NCBI GenBank assembly: GCA_034431315.1
Contig: DAOUDK010000082.1
Span: 1 to 45,012, forward strand
Length of the DNA stretch: 45,012 nt
Reading direction: 5' to 3'
From: JAUWOY01 sp034431315
GTDB taxonomy: Bacteria; Chloroflexota; Anaerolineae; VGOG01
Of this stretch, positions 1 through 9,047 are shown piece by piece. Made by a program: the position numbers and the translations under genes. The notes beneath the pieces were generated by a model. That model ran no database searches. It worked only from the letters and a program-made list of their open reading frames with translations, and was not told the origin of the DNA. Positions within the stretch are counted from its first letter, which is position 1, and every line of letters starts with the position of its first letter.

Positions 1-255
1 AGAAGAGATGTGTGCCCCAGCCACGCCAACGTGAGCACGTTCGATCTCATGGCCGGAGATGCGTTGCGCCTTCTCCACGGAGGCGGCGATGGCTTCGGTG
101 GTCTCGTTGACGTTGACCACCACCCCCTTGCGCAATCCCTTCGAGGGAACCACACCTACGCCCACGATGCGCAAGGCGCCCCCCTCGTCCATCTTGCCGA
201 CCAGGGTACAAACCTTAGTAGTGCCAACGTCAATGCTTACAATAGTTCTCTCCAA
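1..255 (-). CDS. ftsA: Cell division protein FtsA, N-terminal part (runs off window)
   Basis: FtsA is the actin-like ATPase that anchors FtsZ to the membrane. Reading the minus strand from 255 gives about 85 residues without a stop. They begin with an actin-fold phosphate-1 motif (SIDVGTTKVCTLVG) and continue with GVGVVPSKGLRKGVVVN and an EKAQRISGHEI segment typical of FtsA. The start is taken as TTG at 255 because AGGA lies five bases upstream; no ATG is available at the right place. It follows sbp and ftsQ in the same direction, the usual order, with ftsZ expected beyond the window. The rest of the gene is cut off by position 1, so the membrane-binding C-terminal helix cannot be checked. 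Confidence 0.93.
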   Translation of the reverse strand, partial: MERTIVSIDVGTTKVCTLVGKMDEGGALRIVGVGVVPSKGLRKGVVVNVNETTEAIAASVEKAQRISGHEIERAHVGVAGAHISS

Positions 256-299
256 GGCGATCCTCGCTTTAACCCGAACAAGTTCGGGACTCCGAATTT

Positions 300-623
300 C
301 TAGAGGAAATGGCGGCGGATAATGGCCGAGTTGTCGAAGAGGCGCACGCCGAAAGCCACGATGGCCGCATAGTAGAGCTCAACACCCAGGCGGTCGCCTA
401 CGAAGGCCAGAAGTCCAGCCAAGAGAGCATTAACACAAAAGCCGCTAATGAGAATCTTGTTATCGTATTGGCCCTCCAGTTGGGCCCGCATCGCACCCAA
501 TATCGAATCCGAAGCAGCCAGGATAGCCAGGGCGGTGTAGCGCGAGTACTGGGCGGGTATAGTTATGGAAAAAAGGTAGCTAATGATGACGCCAACCAGC
601 AAGCCGATGATGGGTAACCACAT
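300..623 (-). CDS. sbp: Small basic protein of the division cluster (Sbp, DUF1290 family)
   Basis: A 107-residue membrane protein. It starts WLPIIGLLVGVIISYLFS (first membrane segment), has a central conserved stretch with AALDS-like ILAASDSILGAMRAQLEG, and a second hydrophobic stretch near LISGFCVNALLAGLLAFVGDR. This matches the small basic protein encoded between ftsQ and ftsA in Bacillota, Actinomycetota and some Chloroflexota. Its biochemical role is not firmly established; position and conservation suggest a part in division or envelope work. It lies 44 bases upstream of the proposed ftsA start and about 115 bases downstream of ftsQ. The ribosome-binding site is weak (AGGCG). Confidence 0.85.
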   Translation of the reverse strand: MWLPIIGLLVGVIISYLFSITIPAQYSRYTALAILAASDSILGAMRAQLEGQYDNKILISGFCVNALLAGLLAFVGDRLGVELYYAAIVAFGVRLFDNSAIIRRHFL

Positions 624-657
624 GACAATTCGCCTAGTACTATCTACCCTGCTACGG

Positions 658-718
658 AGGGGCGTCCTCGCCCCGATTTCGCGGCCGAACAGCCCTTAGG
701 CAGGGCGAGGACGCCCCT
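658..718. repeat. 16-bp inverted repeat between ftsQ and sbp
   Basis: Arms at 658-673 (AGGGGCGTCCTCGCCC) and 703-718 are perfect inverse complements separated by 29 bases. There is no T-run, so it is not a classical terminator. It may be a small palindromic repeat element or an mRNA processing or stability hairpin inside the dcw transcript. Confidence 0.7.
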
Positions 719-738
719 GGGCAGCAATTTGACATTGA

Positions 739-1539
739 CTAATATCTATAGCAAGGGCTCTCTTTGAAGCGCAGGTCCACGTACGCCGGCTGAATCCCAT
801 CAAACGCAAGCTCTTGGAGCAAGGCGTCCAAGATAGCCATTTTCTCCGCCACGTCGCCGGTGCCAAAGTAGATAGGATAGCCCCATTGGTCAAAGCTCAA
901 TCCCTTGTTCTCAGAATATTGAAGGGCTGCTGTCGGAAGGACTTGCCACAGCCCCAGTGCCGACGTGATGACCTCAGGGTCAATTCGATCGCCAACTTCA
1001 AGCGGCCCCGTCGTTGAGTCCTGGATCAGGAGCACCCCCTCCAACTCACCTTCCCAAGGGAGGACAATGCCCTGACTGTCAACCCAATATCGCTCCTCGC
1101 CCCTCTGCCAGACGATTTGCACCTGACGCTCCACCACCTCGATCCTCACCCGGTTAGGCAGCCGGCAGGTGACCCTGGCCTCCTTGATGCCCGGCAAGTT
1201 GGAGATGGCAGCCTCCGCCTGTTCGGGCTTGATCCAAAACATGCTCAACTCGTGCAAGCCACTGGCATCGTAAATCTCTTTCTGGTCAACAAACTGATTG
1301 CCTTGCACTTCAGCCTCGTAGACATAGAACCTATAGGTGGTGAAGAACTGACTCGTTAATAAAGTCAAGACTGCCAGGAGGAGCACGCTCAGCAGCGTAC
1401 CCTTTCTGACCTGCCAGAGACCGACCAGGGGCCTCGGCGCCAGCCTTACGTTTGGCTTGGCGATTTCGTAGGCGTGATTTCGCTTGCTTCTGGAACGCTT
1501 CTTCTTCCTCGATTTTCGCTTCGATGATCTGCGGGCCAT
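739..1539 (-). CDS. ftsQ: Cell division protein FtsQ/DivIB with POTRA domain
   Basis: A bitopic division protein of 266 residues. The N-terminal 25 residues are very basic (RRSSKRKSRKKKRSRSKR), followed by one membrane segment at about residues 49-68 (LSVLLLAVLTLLTSQFF). The POTRA domain at about 73-142 starts YVYEAEVQGNQFVD and contains the typical P-G-I-K-E-A-R-V turn and a LPNRVRIEVVERQ strand. The FtsQ beta domain follows, with the WVDSQGIVLPW segment. In the divisome, FtsQ links early and late proteins through FtsB and FtsL. The order ddl, ftsQ, sbp, ftsA is standard. A heptamer-repeat hairpin lies just upstream of its start, which may affect its translation or mRNA stability. Confidence 0.92.
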   Translation of the reverse strand: MARRSSKRKSRKKKRSRSKRNHAYEIAKPNVRLAPRPLVGLWQVRKGTLLSVLLLAVLTLLTSQFFTTYRFYVYEAEVQGNQFVDQKEIYDASGLHELSMFWIKPEQAEAAISNLPGIKEARVTCRLPNRVRIEVVERQVQIVWQRGEERYWVDSQGIVLPWEGELEGVLLIQDSTTGPLEVGDRIDPEVITSALGLWQVLPTAALQYSENKGLSFDQWGYPIYFGTGDVAEKMAILDALLQELAFDGIQPAYVDLRFKESPCYRY

Positions 1540-1576
1540 AGCACTTCTTTGGAGAAACCAGGTTTTTTCCCTACTT

Positions 1577-1647
1577 GATTGGAGGTTGGAAGTTGGAGAT
1601 TAGAGGTTAGAACACCTTCCAACTTCCAACTTCCAACTTCCAACTTT
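1577..1647. repeat. Heptamer-repeat hairpin element (ddl-ftsQ intergenic)
   Basis: The left half is an array of the form GGTTGGAAGTTGGAGATT. The right half is four tandem copies of the heptamer CCAACTT. The halves are inverse complements in type, so the element can fold into a long hairpin. It belongs to the 7-bp repeat family seen throughout the window. Confidence 0.85.
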
Positions 1648-1655
1648 CTGATGAA

Positions 1656-2783
1656 TTACTCGAATTCTTCCGGACTATAGGACGTCTCCGAGCTGGCATT
1701 ATCGGCGTGCCTTTCCAACGCCAGCTCGATCAATCGGTCAATGAGTTCTGAATAGGAAATGCCGCTGGCCTCCCACAACTTGGGATACATGCTGATGGGC
1801 GTGAAGCCGGGGATGGTGTTCAGTTCGCCGACGTAAAGCTCCCCCGTATCCTTATCCAGAAAGAAATCAACCCGGGCCATCCCCGCACAGTCCACAGCCA
1901 GAAAAGCGGCGACGGCCAACTCCTGGATCCGTCGAGTCAGCTCCGGTGGAAGGTTGGCGGGAATAATCAACTCCGATCGGTCATCTATGTATTTGGCGAT
2001 GTAGTCGTAAAACTCACGGCAGGGGATGATCTCCCCCGGCAGCGAGGCGATAGGCTCGTCGTTGCCCAGGACGCTGACCTCGATCTCCCGCGCGTTCACG
2101 GCGCGCTCGGCCAGCATCCTGCGGTCGTAGCGAGCTGCCAGGGCCAGGGCCGGAGCCAGCTCGCTGCGCTGGTGGACCTTGGAGATGCCCACGCTGGAGC
2201 CCAGGTTGGCTGGCTTGACGAAACAAGGATAACCCAGCTCTTTTTCGATAAGTTCCATCACGGCCTCAGGGTCCTGTTCCCAATCCTTGCGCTTGAGCGC
2301 CACGTGCTCCACCACGGGCAGCCCGTGGCTCCTGAAGGCGGCCTTCATAGCGATCTTATCCATCCCCAGGGCCGAGCCCAGCACCCCTGCCCCGACGTAG
2401 GGTATGTCGGCCAGCTCCAGCAGGCCCTGCACCGTGCCGTCCTCCCCGTAGGGGCCGTGCAAGACGGGGAAGACGACGTCAACTTGGGGGAACCCTGTCT
2501 CGCGAGTGCCTGGCACCAGGTCGCGCCTACTTCTGGGCACTAACTCCCGCGTCTCGGGTTCCGCCTCAGCTACCTGGGCGGACACGCCTGGCCCTCCGGA
2601 CTGCAACAACTTCATCGGCTCGCCGCTGGTCAGCCATCGCCCCTCTTTGGTGATGCCGATGGGGATTATCTCGTACCTCTCTTCATCCATGGCCTTCATG
2701 ATGCCCTGGGCAGAGACCAAAGAGACCTCGTGCTCGCCAGACTGCCCGCCGAAGATGACACCCACTTTGAGCTTCTCAGCCAT
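1656..2783 (-). CDS. ddl: D-alanine--D-alanine ligase
   Basis: Makes D-Ala-D-Ala for the peptidoglycan stem peptide, using ATP, in the cytosol. The 375-residue protein has the N-terminal VIFGGQSGEHEVSLVSA motif, HGPYGEDGTVQGLLE, the ATP-grasp segment GYPCFVKPANLGSSVGISK, and the C-terminal ARVDFFLD...GELYVGELNTIPGFT containing the metal-binding E and N. The length is slightly above usual because of a lineage-specific insert near residues 77-97 (LVPRSRRDLVPGTRETG), encoded by a palindromic DNA stretch. The ATG start at 2783 is conserved in position. It lies between murB and ftsQ, 33 bases from murB. Confidence 0.97.
   Translation of the reverse strand: MAEKLKVGVIFGGQSGEHEVSLVSAQGIMKAMDEERYEIIPIGITKEGRWLTSGEPMKLLQSGGPGVSAQVAEAEPETRELVPRSRRDLVPGTRETGFPQVDVVFPVLHGPYGEDGTVQGLLELADIPYVGAGVLGSALGMDKIAMKAAFRSHGLPVVEHVALKRKDWEQDPEAVMELIEKELGYPCFVKPANLGSSVGISKVHQRSELAPALALAARYDRRMLAERAVNAREIEVSVLGNDEPIASLPGEIIPCREFYDYIAKYIDDRSELIIPANLPPELTRRIQELAVAAFLAVDCAGMARVDFFLDKDTGELYVGELNTIPGFTPISMYPKLWEASGISYSELIDRLIELALERHADNASSETSYSPEEFE
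2493..2555. repeat. Palindromic insert inside ddl
   Basis: Contains the 11-bp palindrome GTGCCTGGCAC flanked by partly complementary arms (CTCGCGAG and related sequence). It is in frame and adds about 20 Arg/Thr/Glu-rich residues between two conserved strands of the ligase N-domain. It is probably another small mobile palindromic unit, different from the heptamer family. Confidence 0.5.
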
Positions 2784-2816
2784 TCCACTCTCCTACCATT
2801 TGCTCAGCCTGGATCG

Positions 2817-3791
2817 CTAGATCCAAGCCAAAAGCGGGGATGTGGCAATCCCTTTAGAGCAATTTTGGCTCCACTCTCCTACCAATTCGACCTCCAGTTC
2901 CAGCTCCACGCCGAATTGCTCCCGCACCTGCTCCTGAGCCAGGTCAATGAGGGCCTTAACATCAAGCGCCCTGGCCCCGCCCAGATTGACGATGAAATTG
3001 GCGTGCTTGGGCGAGATCTGCGCGCCGCCGATGTGCATCCCCTTGAGGCCCGCCTGCTCGATGAGAAATCCAGCCTGATACTGCCTCGTCCTTTTGAAGA
3101 TGCTGCCGGCGCTGGGCTCGGTGGGCTGACTTGTCTCTCGACGGCGCGTGTAATCGGCCATTTTCTCCGCGAGCTCCTGGGCAGGTTCTGGACGCAGTGC
3201 GAACTCCGCCGAGAGTATGACCTCCTGCTCGCCCTTCGCCGCCCGTCCCTTGAACCTGCTCGTCCTGTAGCCGAAGCCCATCTCCGCGGCGGATAGCTCG
3301 CGCACCGTGCCGTCGGCCGCGAGCACGGTGGCCTTTCGCGTCACGCCGCCGATGTAGCAGCCATAGGCTCCGGCGTTGCCCACGATGGCCCCTCCGACCG
3401 AGCCGGGGATGCCCACCGCCCACTCCAGCCCCCCCAGGCCCCGCCGCGCGCTCTCACGGGCCAGGTCTCCTAGTAATGCCCCACTCTCGGCGTATAAAAC
3501 TGCGTCGTTGTCGAACCATATCTCCTGTCCTCCATTCTCTATCACTAAGCCACGGATGCCCTTGTCGGCCACCAGGATGTTGGTGGCCCGACCGATAATC
3601 AGGTAAGGTATGCCCTGTTCTTGCGCCAGCGAGACCAGCTCGACCAACTCTTGCGCGCTCGCGGCCACGGTGTACAGATCGGCCGGGCCGCCGATGCGAA
3701 AGGAGGTGTGGAGCGACATGGGCTCATTTTGGAGCAGTTTGCCCCCTAACGCCCTTGCTATCTCCCCAGGCGACTCTCCCTTCACACGCAA
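2817..3791 (-). CDS. murB: UDP-N-acetylenolpyruvoylglucosamine reductase
   Basis: The flavoenzyme that reduces UDP-GlcNAc-enolpyruvate to UDP-MurNAc. The 324 residues include the N-terminal HTSFRIGGPADL motif, the FAD-binding LIIGRATNILVADKG, EWAVGIPGSVGGAIVGNAGAYG, GFGYRTSRFKG, and the catalytic-serine region EPSAGSIFKR followed by AGFLIEQAGLKG and SPKHANFIVN. The start is uncertain: TTG at 3791 follows GGGGTG, and a GTG lies two codons further in. The C-terminal tail (SQNCSKGIATSPLLAWI) goes a little beyond the usual end. In this cluster it is separated from murC by a Wzz-type gene. Confidence 0.95.
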   Translation of the reverse strand: MRVKGESPGEIARALGGKLLQNEPMSLHTSFRIGGPADLYTVAASAQELVELVSLAQEQGIPYLIIGRATNILVADKGIRGLVIENGGQEIWFDNDAVLYAESGALLGDLARESARRGLGGLEWAVGIPGSVGGAIVGNAGAYGCYIGGVTRKATVLAADGTVRELSAAEMGFGYRTSRFKGRAAKGEQEVILSAEFALRPEPAQELAEKMADYTRRRETSQPTEPSAGSIFKRTRQYQAGFLIEQAGLKGMHIGGAQISPKHANFIVNLGGARALDVKALIDLAQEQVREQFGVELELEVELVGEWSQNCSKGIATSPLLAWI

Positions 3792-3822
3792 TCACCCCAA
3801 TCTCTCTGGCTGGCGGAGTTAC

Positions 3823-5256
3823 CTACCACCACACCAGCTCCCCTTTGACACGCTCCTCCCTGAAAGCGAAAAATAGACCCACCACCGAGCCTAGCGCACC
3901 AGCTAAGCCCATATTCCACACCTTATTGGGTTGGATAGGCTCCCTCGGTTCCATGGCCAAAGCGATCACCTTCGGATCAGCAATGAACTCGGCCTTTTGC
4001 ATCCTGTCGGCCAGAGACATATAGATCTCTTCCGCTTCGACCCTGGCCACAATCCATCTCTCCAGCTCGGGTCTTTTCTCCGTCAAAATCTTCTCTCGCT
4101 GAGAGATAGCGGAGGATAATTCCTCGATTTTGGTCGCAAGCCCCCCCTCTTCAGTATTGAGAGCTGCGATCGCGGCATCTAGCGTCTTCACCGCTTTCAC
4201 AGACAACTGATCCGTGCTGATCGCAATGAGAGCTTGCCTACCCTCCAAGATCGCAATTATCGTGTCTAAGATCGCTATTTGCTGGCTCTGACTAATATCC
4301 TCCGTCGGCAGCGACAGAGCCTCAACATCTATCCCCATAGCGGATTCGGTTGATCCACTCTCCAAGAAGCCAGTTATAAGGGAGGACATCAGTTCAGGGG
4401 AACCGATACTGCCTCCCTGCTCGACAGCGTCTCTAAGATTGTTTGCCTCTGCAAGCGCCGTCTCGACGTCCTCCATGGTGGTCTCGTATTGCTCTATAAC
4501 CTGCTGATCAACTTGCTGCTCCATGAGCAGAGCTTGAACCTGGAATATCCCTTCCTCGGATTTCTTCGATACCTTCTGCAGAAGATTAATGACGAAAAGG
4601 GAAATAGCTTTGGCAGAGGTACCAGTATCTCCTCCCCTTATAGTCTTTCTAAAGGTCCTCGCCTCTTCGATGCTTTGCTTGAGATTATCCTGCCTGAGCC
4701 GGTAGGTCTCCAACCATTCCTTATCGGCTTTCAGGTCCTCTTCAGCGGTACCGAATCCAAAGATTCCGAATCCGTACTCATCTTCAAAGGCCTTCAGCGC
4801 CTCATTAGCCGCTTCCAGATTCTGCTCAGCGGTTTTGAGGTGCTGCCCCTCCTTCAATTGGGCTCCTGATATCCGCTCAACGGAAAAATTCGCCCACGTG
4901 TTAGCTATGAGCGCCGCTTGCTTCGCCGTATCCGAACGCGCCGTGATACGGACCATGTTCGGTCCCTCGGTTACCTCTACCTCATGGATGAGATTTTCAG
5001 GGATCTGCCCTCCGGGGAAAGTGGGGTTCCTGCCGCTGATGGACGCGACCACTTGCGCTTCAATCTCAGTGCTCTTGATTAGAGAGGCAACAGGTATTGA
5101 GGAACTCAACTGTGGTACAGAGAGGATAACCGTGGCCTCATAGGTAGGAGGTATGAAGAGATTGATGATGGCTGCCACAACCACTGCCAACATAGTGACC
5201 ACCAGGATCAATCCCAAATGCCTGGCGATGGCATCAAGATAGTCATTTATGTCCAT
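3823..5256 (-). CDS. Wzz/chain-length-determinant type polysaccharide co-polymerase
   Basis: The 477-residue protein has the layout of a polysaccharide co-polymerase. There is an N-terminal Wzz segment with a membrane helix at about 15-35 (LILVVTMLAVVVAAIINLF) followed by PPTYEATVILSVPQ. A long, largely helical and coiled-coil periplasmic or extracellular middle follows, then a proline-rich EPREPIQPNKVWN motif and a second membrane helix (GLAGALGSVVGLFFAF) near the C-terminus. No Walker-type tyrosine kinase domain is fused. Such proteins set the length of exported polysaccharides together with a polymerase or flippase. Its place between murC and murB is unusual, and it may couple exopolysaccharide export to wall synthesis, possibly with the glycosyltransferases at 23-27 kb. 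That link is inference. Confidence 0.85.
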   Translation of the reverse strand: MDINDYLDAIARHLGLILVVTMLAVVVAAIINLFIPPTYEATVILSVPQLSSSIPVASLIKSTEIEAQVVASISGRNPTFPGGQIPENLIHEVEVTEGPNMVRITARSDTAKQAALIANTWANFSVERISGAQLKEGQHLKTAEQNLEAANEALKAFEDEYGFGIFGFGTAEEDLKADKEWLETYRLRQDNLKQSIEEARTFRKTIRGGDTGTSAKAISLFVINLLQKVSKKSEEGIFQVQALLMEQQVDQQVIEQYETTMEDVETALAEANNLRDAVEQGGSIGSPELMSSLITGFLESGSTESAMGIDVEALSLPTEDISQSQQIAILDTIIAILEGRQALIAISTDQLSVKAVKTLDAAIAALNTEEGGLATKIEELSSAISQREKILTEKRPELERWIVARVEAEEIYMSLADRMQKAEFIADPKVIALAMEPREPIQPNKVWNMGLAGALGSVVGLFFAFREERVKGELVWW

Positions 5257-5280
5257 CTTCTCTCCTCCTGACCGTGTTCG

Positions 5281-6741
<1,461 letters not shown>

Positions 6742-6749
6742 TGAAGAAG

Positions 6750-7295
6750 CTACCTGATGACCCGCGCTAAAATCGTGAACACGACGAGAAAGGGCAAGAA
6801 CGGCCGCAACAAGGTGAGCGGCAGCAACGGGACAAGACTTTGCGCAAAGTCGGTTAGGGGCTCCTGAAACTGAAGGAGCTTTATTGGATAATCATACTTA
6901 TCTAAAAAATACCATAAGCTACCTGCTACCAAATAGCCATTAAACAACCCAGCCATTGAGCCAAACAAAATGCCCTTGTGTCCTTTAGGAGGCCTGCCTT
7001 CGAAGGCCAGGGTCTCGCCGTGATAGGAAATAAGAGTCACAAAAACTATAACGAGGATGTAAAAGCTAGCCCAGATGGATTGACCAGCGGGCTCGGAGAC
7101 CTCGGGCACGGTATAGCCGACGGCACCCACAGCGCTGGTCAGAACCTGGGGTATCCTGTCCTCGAGGCGCGATAGGCCAAACAGGAGCACCAACAGAACG
7201 GTGGTCACCCCCAGTTCCTTCAAAAAGCCTCGGACGATGCCAACTAAGGCAAAAGTTATGAGGAGCCCCCCCCACGCCACTTCTAAGGGCTGCAA
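6750..7295 (-). CDS. CvpA-family membrane protein (second copy)
   Basis: A 181-residue integral membrane protein with the CvpA-like opening VAWGGLLITFALVGIVRGFLKELGV (helix, short loop with RG-x-x-KE, second helix). A further helix follows (WASFYILVIVFVTLISY), then a GILFGSMAGLFNGYLVAGSLWYFL segment and a hydrophobic end. CvpA proteins are linked in Proteobacteria to colicin V production and envelope stress tolerance; the function here is unknown. It lies directly downstream of another CvpA-like gene and upstream of murC. The start is taken as TTG at 7295 because GAGGTG lies seven bases upstream; GTG five codons later is possible. Confidence 0.7.
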   Translation of the reverse strand: MQPLEVAWGGLLITFALVGIVRGFLKELGVTTVLLVLLFGLSRLEDRIPQVLTSAVGAVGYTVPEVSEPAGQSIWASFYILVIVFVTLISYHGETLAFEGRPPKGHKGILFGSMAGLFNGYLVAGSLWYFLDKYDYPIKLLQFQEPLTDFAQSLVPLLPLTLLRPFLPFLVVFTILARVIR

Positions 7296-7312
7296 AGGCC
7301 ATCACCTCGTTT

Positions 7313-7333
7313 CTGGAAGTTGGAAATCTAATC
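7313..7333. repeat. Short heptamer-repeat remnant between the two CvpA genes
   Basis: CTGGAAGTTGGAAATC on the plus strand is two to three degenerate heptamers. The stop codon of the upstream CvpA-like gene (TAG, minus strand) lies at its edge. Confidence 0.5.
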
Positions 7334-7918
7334 GCGCCTCGGCCTCGTTGACATTTGCAGGCCGAGGATGATCAAGATAACAACGAACGCCAACACCACT
7401 TTTATCAGGTTTTGAGTCAGCAGAGCAAGCAAGCCTTCGGTGGAAAAGCGGATTGTCGTTTCGGGCGCAGGCAAATGCCTGGGAGCCAAAAAGTAAGCGA
7501 TGAAATAGCCACTCGCCCCCGCCAGGACGATGCCGGACAACCGCTGAGACCATGTTTTCGGCGAATCAACGACAAACTCCCCCAGAAGATAAAAGGCCAG
7601 AACTATCAGGACGAAAGCTATCGTCCCCAAAATCAACCGATCGGAATCATCGGCAACAGGCGGCGTCAGATCGCCCATCTCCGCCAGAACGCTGGCCGGG
7701 TCGTCAACCACCAGCCCTCCTCCGAGAGCGAACATACCCAGTTTATAGAATCTGTTCACCCAGGGTTCCAGGAAGGGTGCGCCCCACCTTCCCACCACAG
7801 TGGCCAGGAAAACGCCGACCAAAGCCAATAGTTCCCTGAAGGCACCCCGTCTCAGGCCCATCAATCCGAACAGGACGACGAAGCCTAGGATCAGATAAAA
7901 CTGGTCCAAATCAATCAC
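7328..7918 (-). CDS. CvpA-family membrane protein (first copy)
   Basis: A 196-residue protein with four predicted membrane segments. The CvpA signature is at the N-terminus (LILGFVVLFGLMGLRRGAFRELLALVGVFLATVVG), where a membrane helix, an arginine-rich turn and a second helix are typical. Helices at about 104-120 (LILGTIAFVLIVLAFYLLG) and 132-147 follow, plus a C-terminal hydrophobic stretch before the STRPRRD end. The GTG start at 7918 overlaps the murG stop by eight bases, indicating translational coupling. It shares family and topology with the next gene but is not a close repeat of it. A role in envelope biogenesis is inferred from position only. Confidence 0.75.
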   Translation of the reverse strand: MIDLDQFYLILGFVVLFGLMGLRRGAFRELLALVGVFLATVVGRWGAPFLEPWVNRFYKLGMFALGGGLVVDDPASVLAEMGDLTPPVADDSDRLILGTIAFVLIVLAFYLLGEFVVDSPKTWSQRLSGIVLAGASGYFIAYFLAPRHLPAPETTIRFSTEGLLALLTQNLIKVVLAFVVILIILGLQMSTRPRRD

Positions 7919-9047
7919 GATGAATCACCAATTGCCGCAGCTCCTGGGCAATGCGCTGAGCCGCATCTGGCCTGGCCAGCGCCCACGCCCGCTCGCTCAT
8001 CTCGGCCAGGGCCACCTCGTCGTTCAGGAGCTCTAAGATAGTGGGCCACAGCTTTTCTCCCATATCGGCGTCGGCGATCTTAACCGCAGCGCCGCGACTG
8101 ACCAGGTAATCGGCGTTGAGCTCTTGATGCTGCCCGGCGTAGGGGTAGGGCACCAGGATGCTGGGCAAGCCCAGGGCGGGAAACTCCCCCAGGGTCGCCG
8201 CCCCAGCCCGAGCCACCGCCAGGTCCGCCGCAGCCAAAGCGCCAGGCATCTCCTCGTGCAAATAGGAATACGCGCGGTAGCGGTTTCGCAACTGACCGGG
8301 CAACTGGGCCCTCCTCTCCATCACCCACTCGGCGTCCAGATGGCCGCAGATGTGGATAACCTGGCCAACCTCCAGCAGGCGCTCCAGGCACTGGCTCAAG
8401 GCCAGGTTGATGCTATGAGCACCGCGGCTGCCGCCGAAGACGGTGACGGTCTTAAGCTCTTCCTCCAATCCGAAAGCCCTCCTGGCCTCGGCTTTATCGG
8501 CGGCGAAGAACTCGGCTCGCACAGGGTAGCCCGCCGTCACGACCTTGCTTTTGGCGAAGTACCCTGCCACTTCCGGAAAAGAGACGGCGACGCGCTTCGC
8601 CAGGCGGCTCAAGGCGCGGACGGCCAGGCCCGGCTCCAGATCGGGCAGCAACACCAGGAGCGGCACTCGACGAAGCCAGGCGGCTACGGCCACAGGCGCG
8701 CACACGTACCCCCCTGTGACCAGCACCACGTCGGGAGAGAAATCGCGCACGATGCCCAGCGATTGCGCGAAGCCCGCCAGCATCTTGAACAGATGCCCAG
8801 CCACAGTCCACGGCGCCAGGCCGCGCAAGCCCCCCGTCGAGATGGCCGTGAAGGGCACCCCTTCATTTTGCGCAAATCGGCTGACGATCCCTTCCTCCAC
8901 CCCGCCCCGGCTGCCCACGTATAAGAAGTTGGAAGTTGGAAGGTGGAGATCAGATTCCATCTTCCCTTTTCCACTTTCCATTTTCCATCTTTCAACGACG
9001 GCGAGAATTGGATATACGTGGCCGCCCGTCCCGCCGCCCGAAATCAT
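7911..9047 (-). CDS. murG: Undecaprenyl-PP-MurNAc-pentapeptide GlcNAc transferase
   Basis: MurG makes lipid II from lipid I at the inner face of the membrane. With the ATG at 9047 the N-terminus reads MISGGGTGGHVYPILAV, containing the GGGTGGH loop. The second glycine loop VTVFGGSRGAHSIN and the UDP-GlcNAc site ADLAVARAGAATLGEFPALGLPSILVPYP are also present. The GTG at 9056 would add three residues, but its Shine-Dalgarno spacing is too short, so 9047 is preferred. Residues about 21-41 (WKMESGKGKMES...) are an in-frame heptamer-repeat insert just after the first helix. The gene start overlaps the end of ftsW by 56 bases. Confidence 0.96.
   Translation of the reverse strand: MISGGGTGGHVYPILAVVERWKMESGKGKMESDLHLPTSNFLYVGSRGGVEEGIVSRFAQNEGVPFTAISTGGLRGLAPWTVAGHLFKMLAGFAQSLGIVRDFSPDVVLVTGGYVCAPVAVAAWLRRVPLLVLLPDLEPGLAVRALSRLAKRVAVSFPEVAGYFAKSKVVTAGYPVRAEFFAADKAEARRAFGLEEELKTVTVFGGSRGAHSINLALSQCLERLLEVGQVIHICGHLDAEWVMERRAQLPGQLRNRYRAYSYLHEEMPGALAAADLAVARAGAATLGEFPALGLPSILVPYPYAGQHQELNADYLVSRGAAVKIADADMGEKLWPTILELLNDEVALAEMSERAWALARPDAAQRIAQELRQLVIHRD
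8925..8995. repeat. Heptamer-repeat hairpin at the ftsW/murG overlap
   Basis: The left arm is GTTGGAAGTTGGAAGGTGG-like; the right arm is TTCCACTTTCCATTTTCCAT-like. Both are 7-bp periodic and broadly complementary. The element lies inside murG in frame, and the TGA stop codon of ftsW (8992-8994) falls at its edge, so it may have redefined the FtsW C-terminus. Confidence 0.8.
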
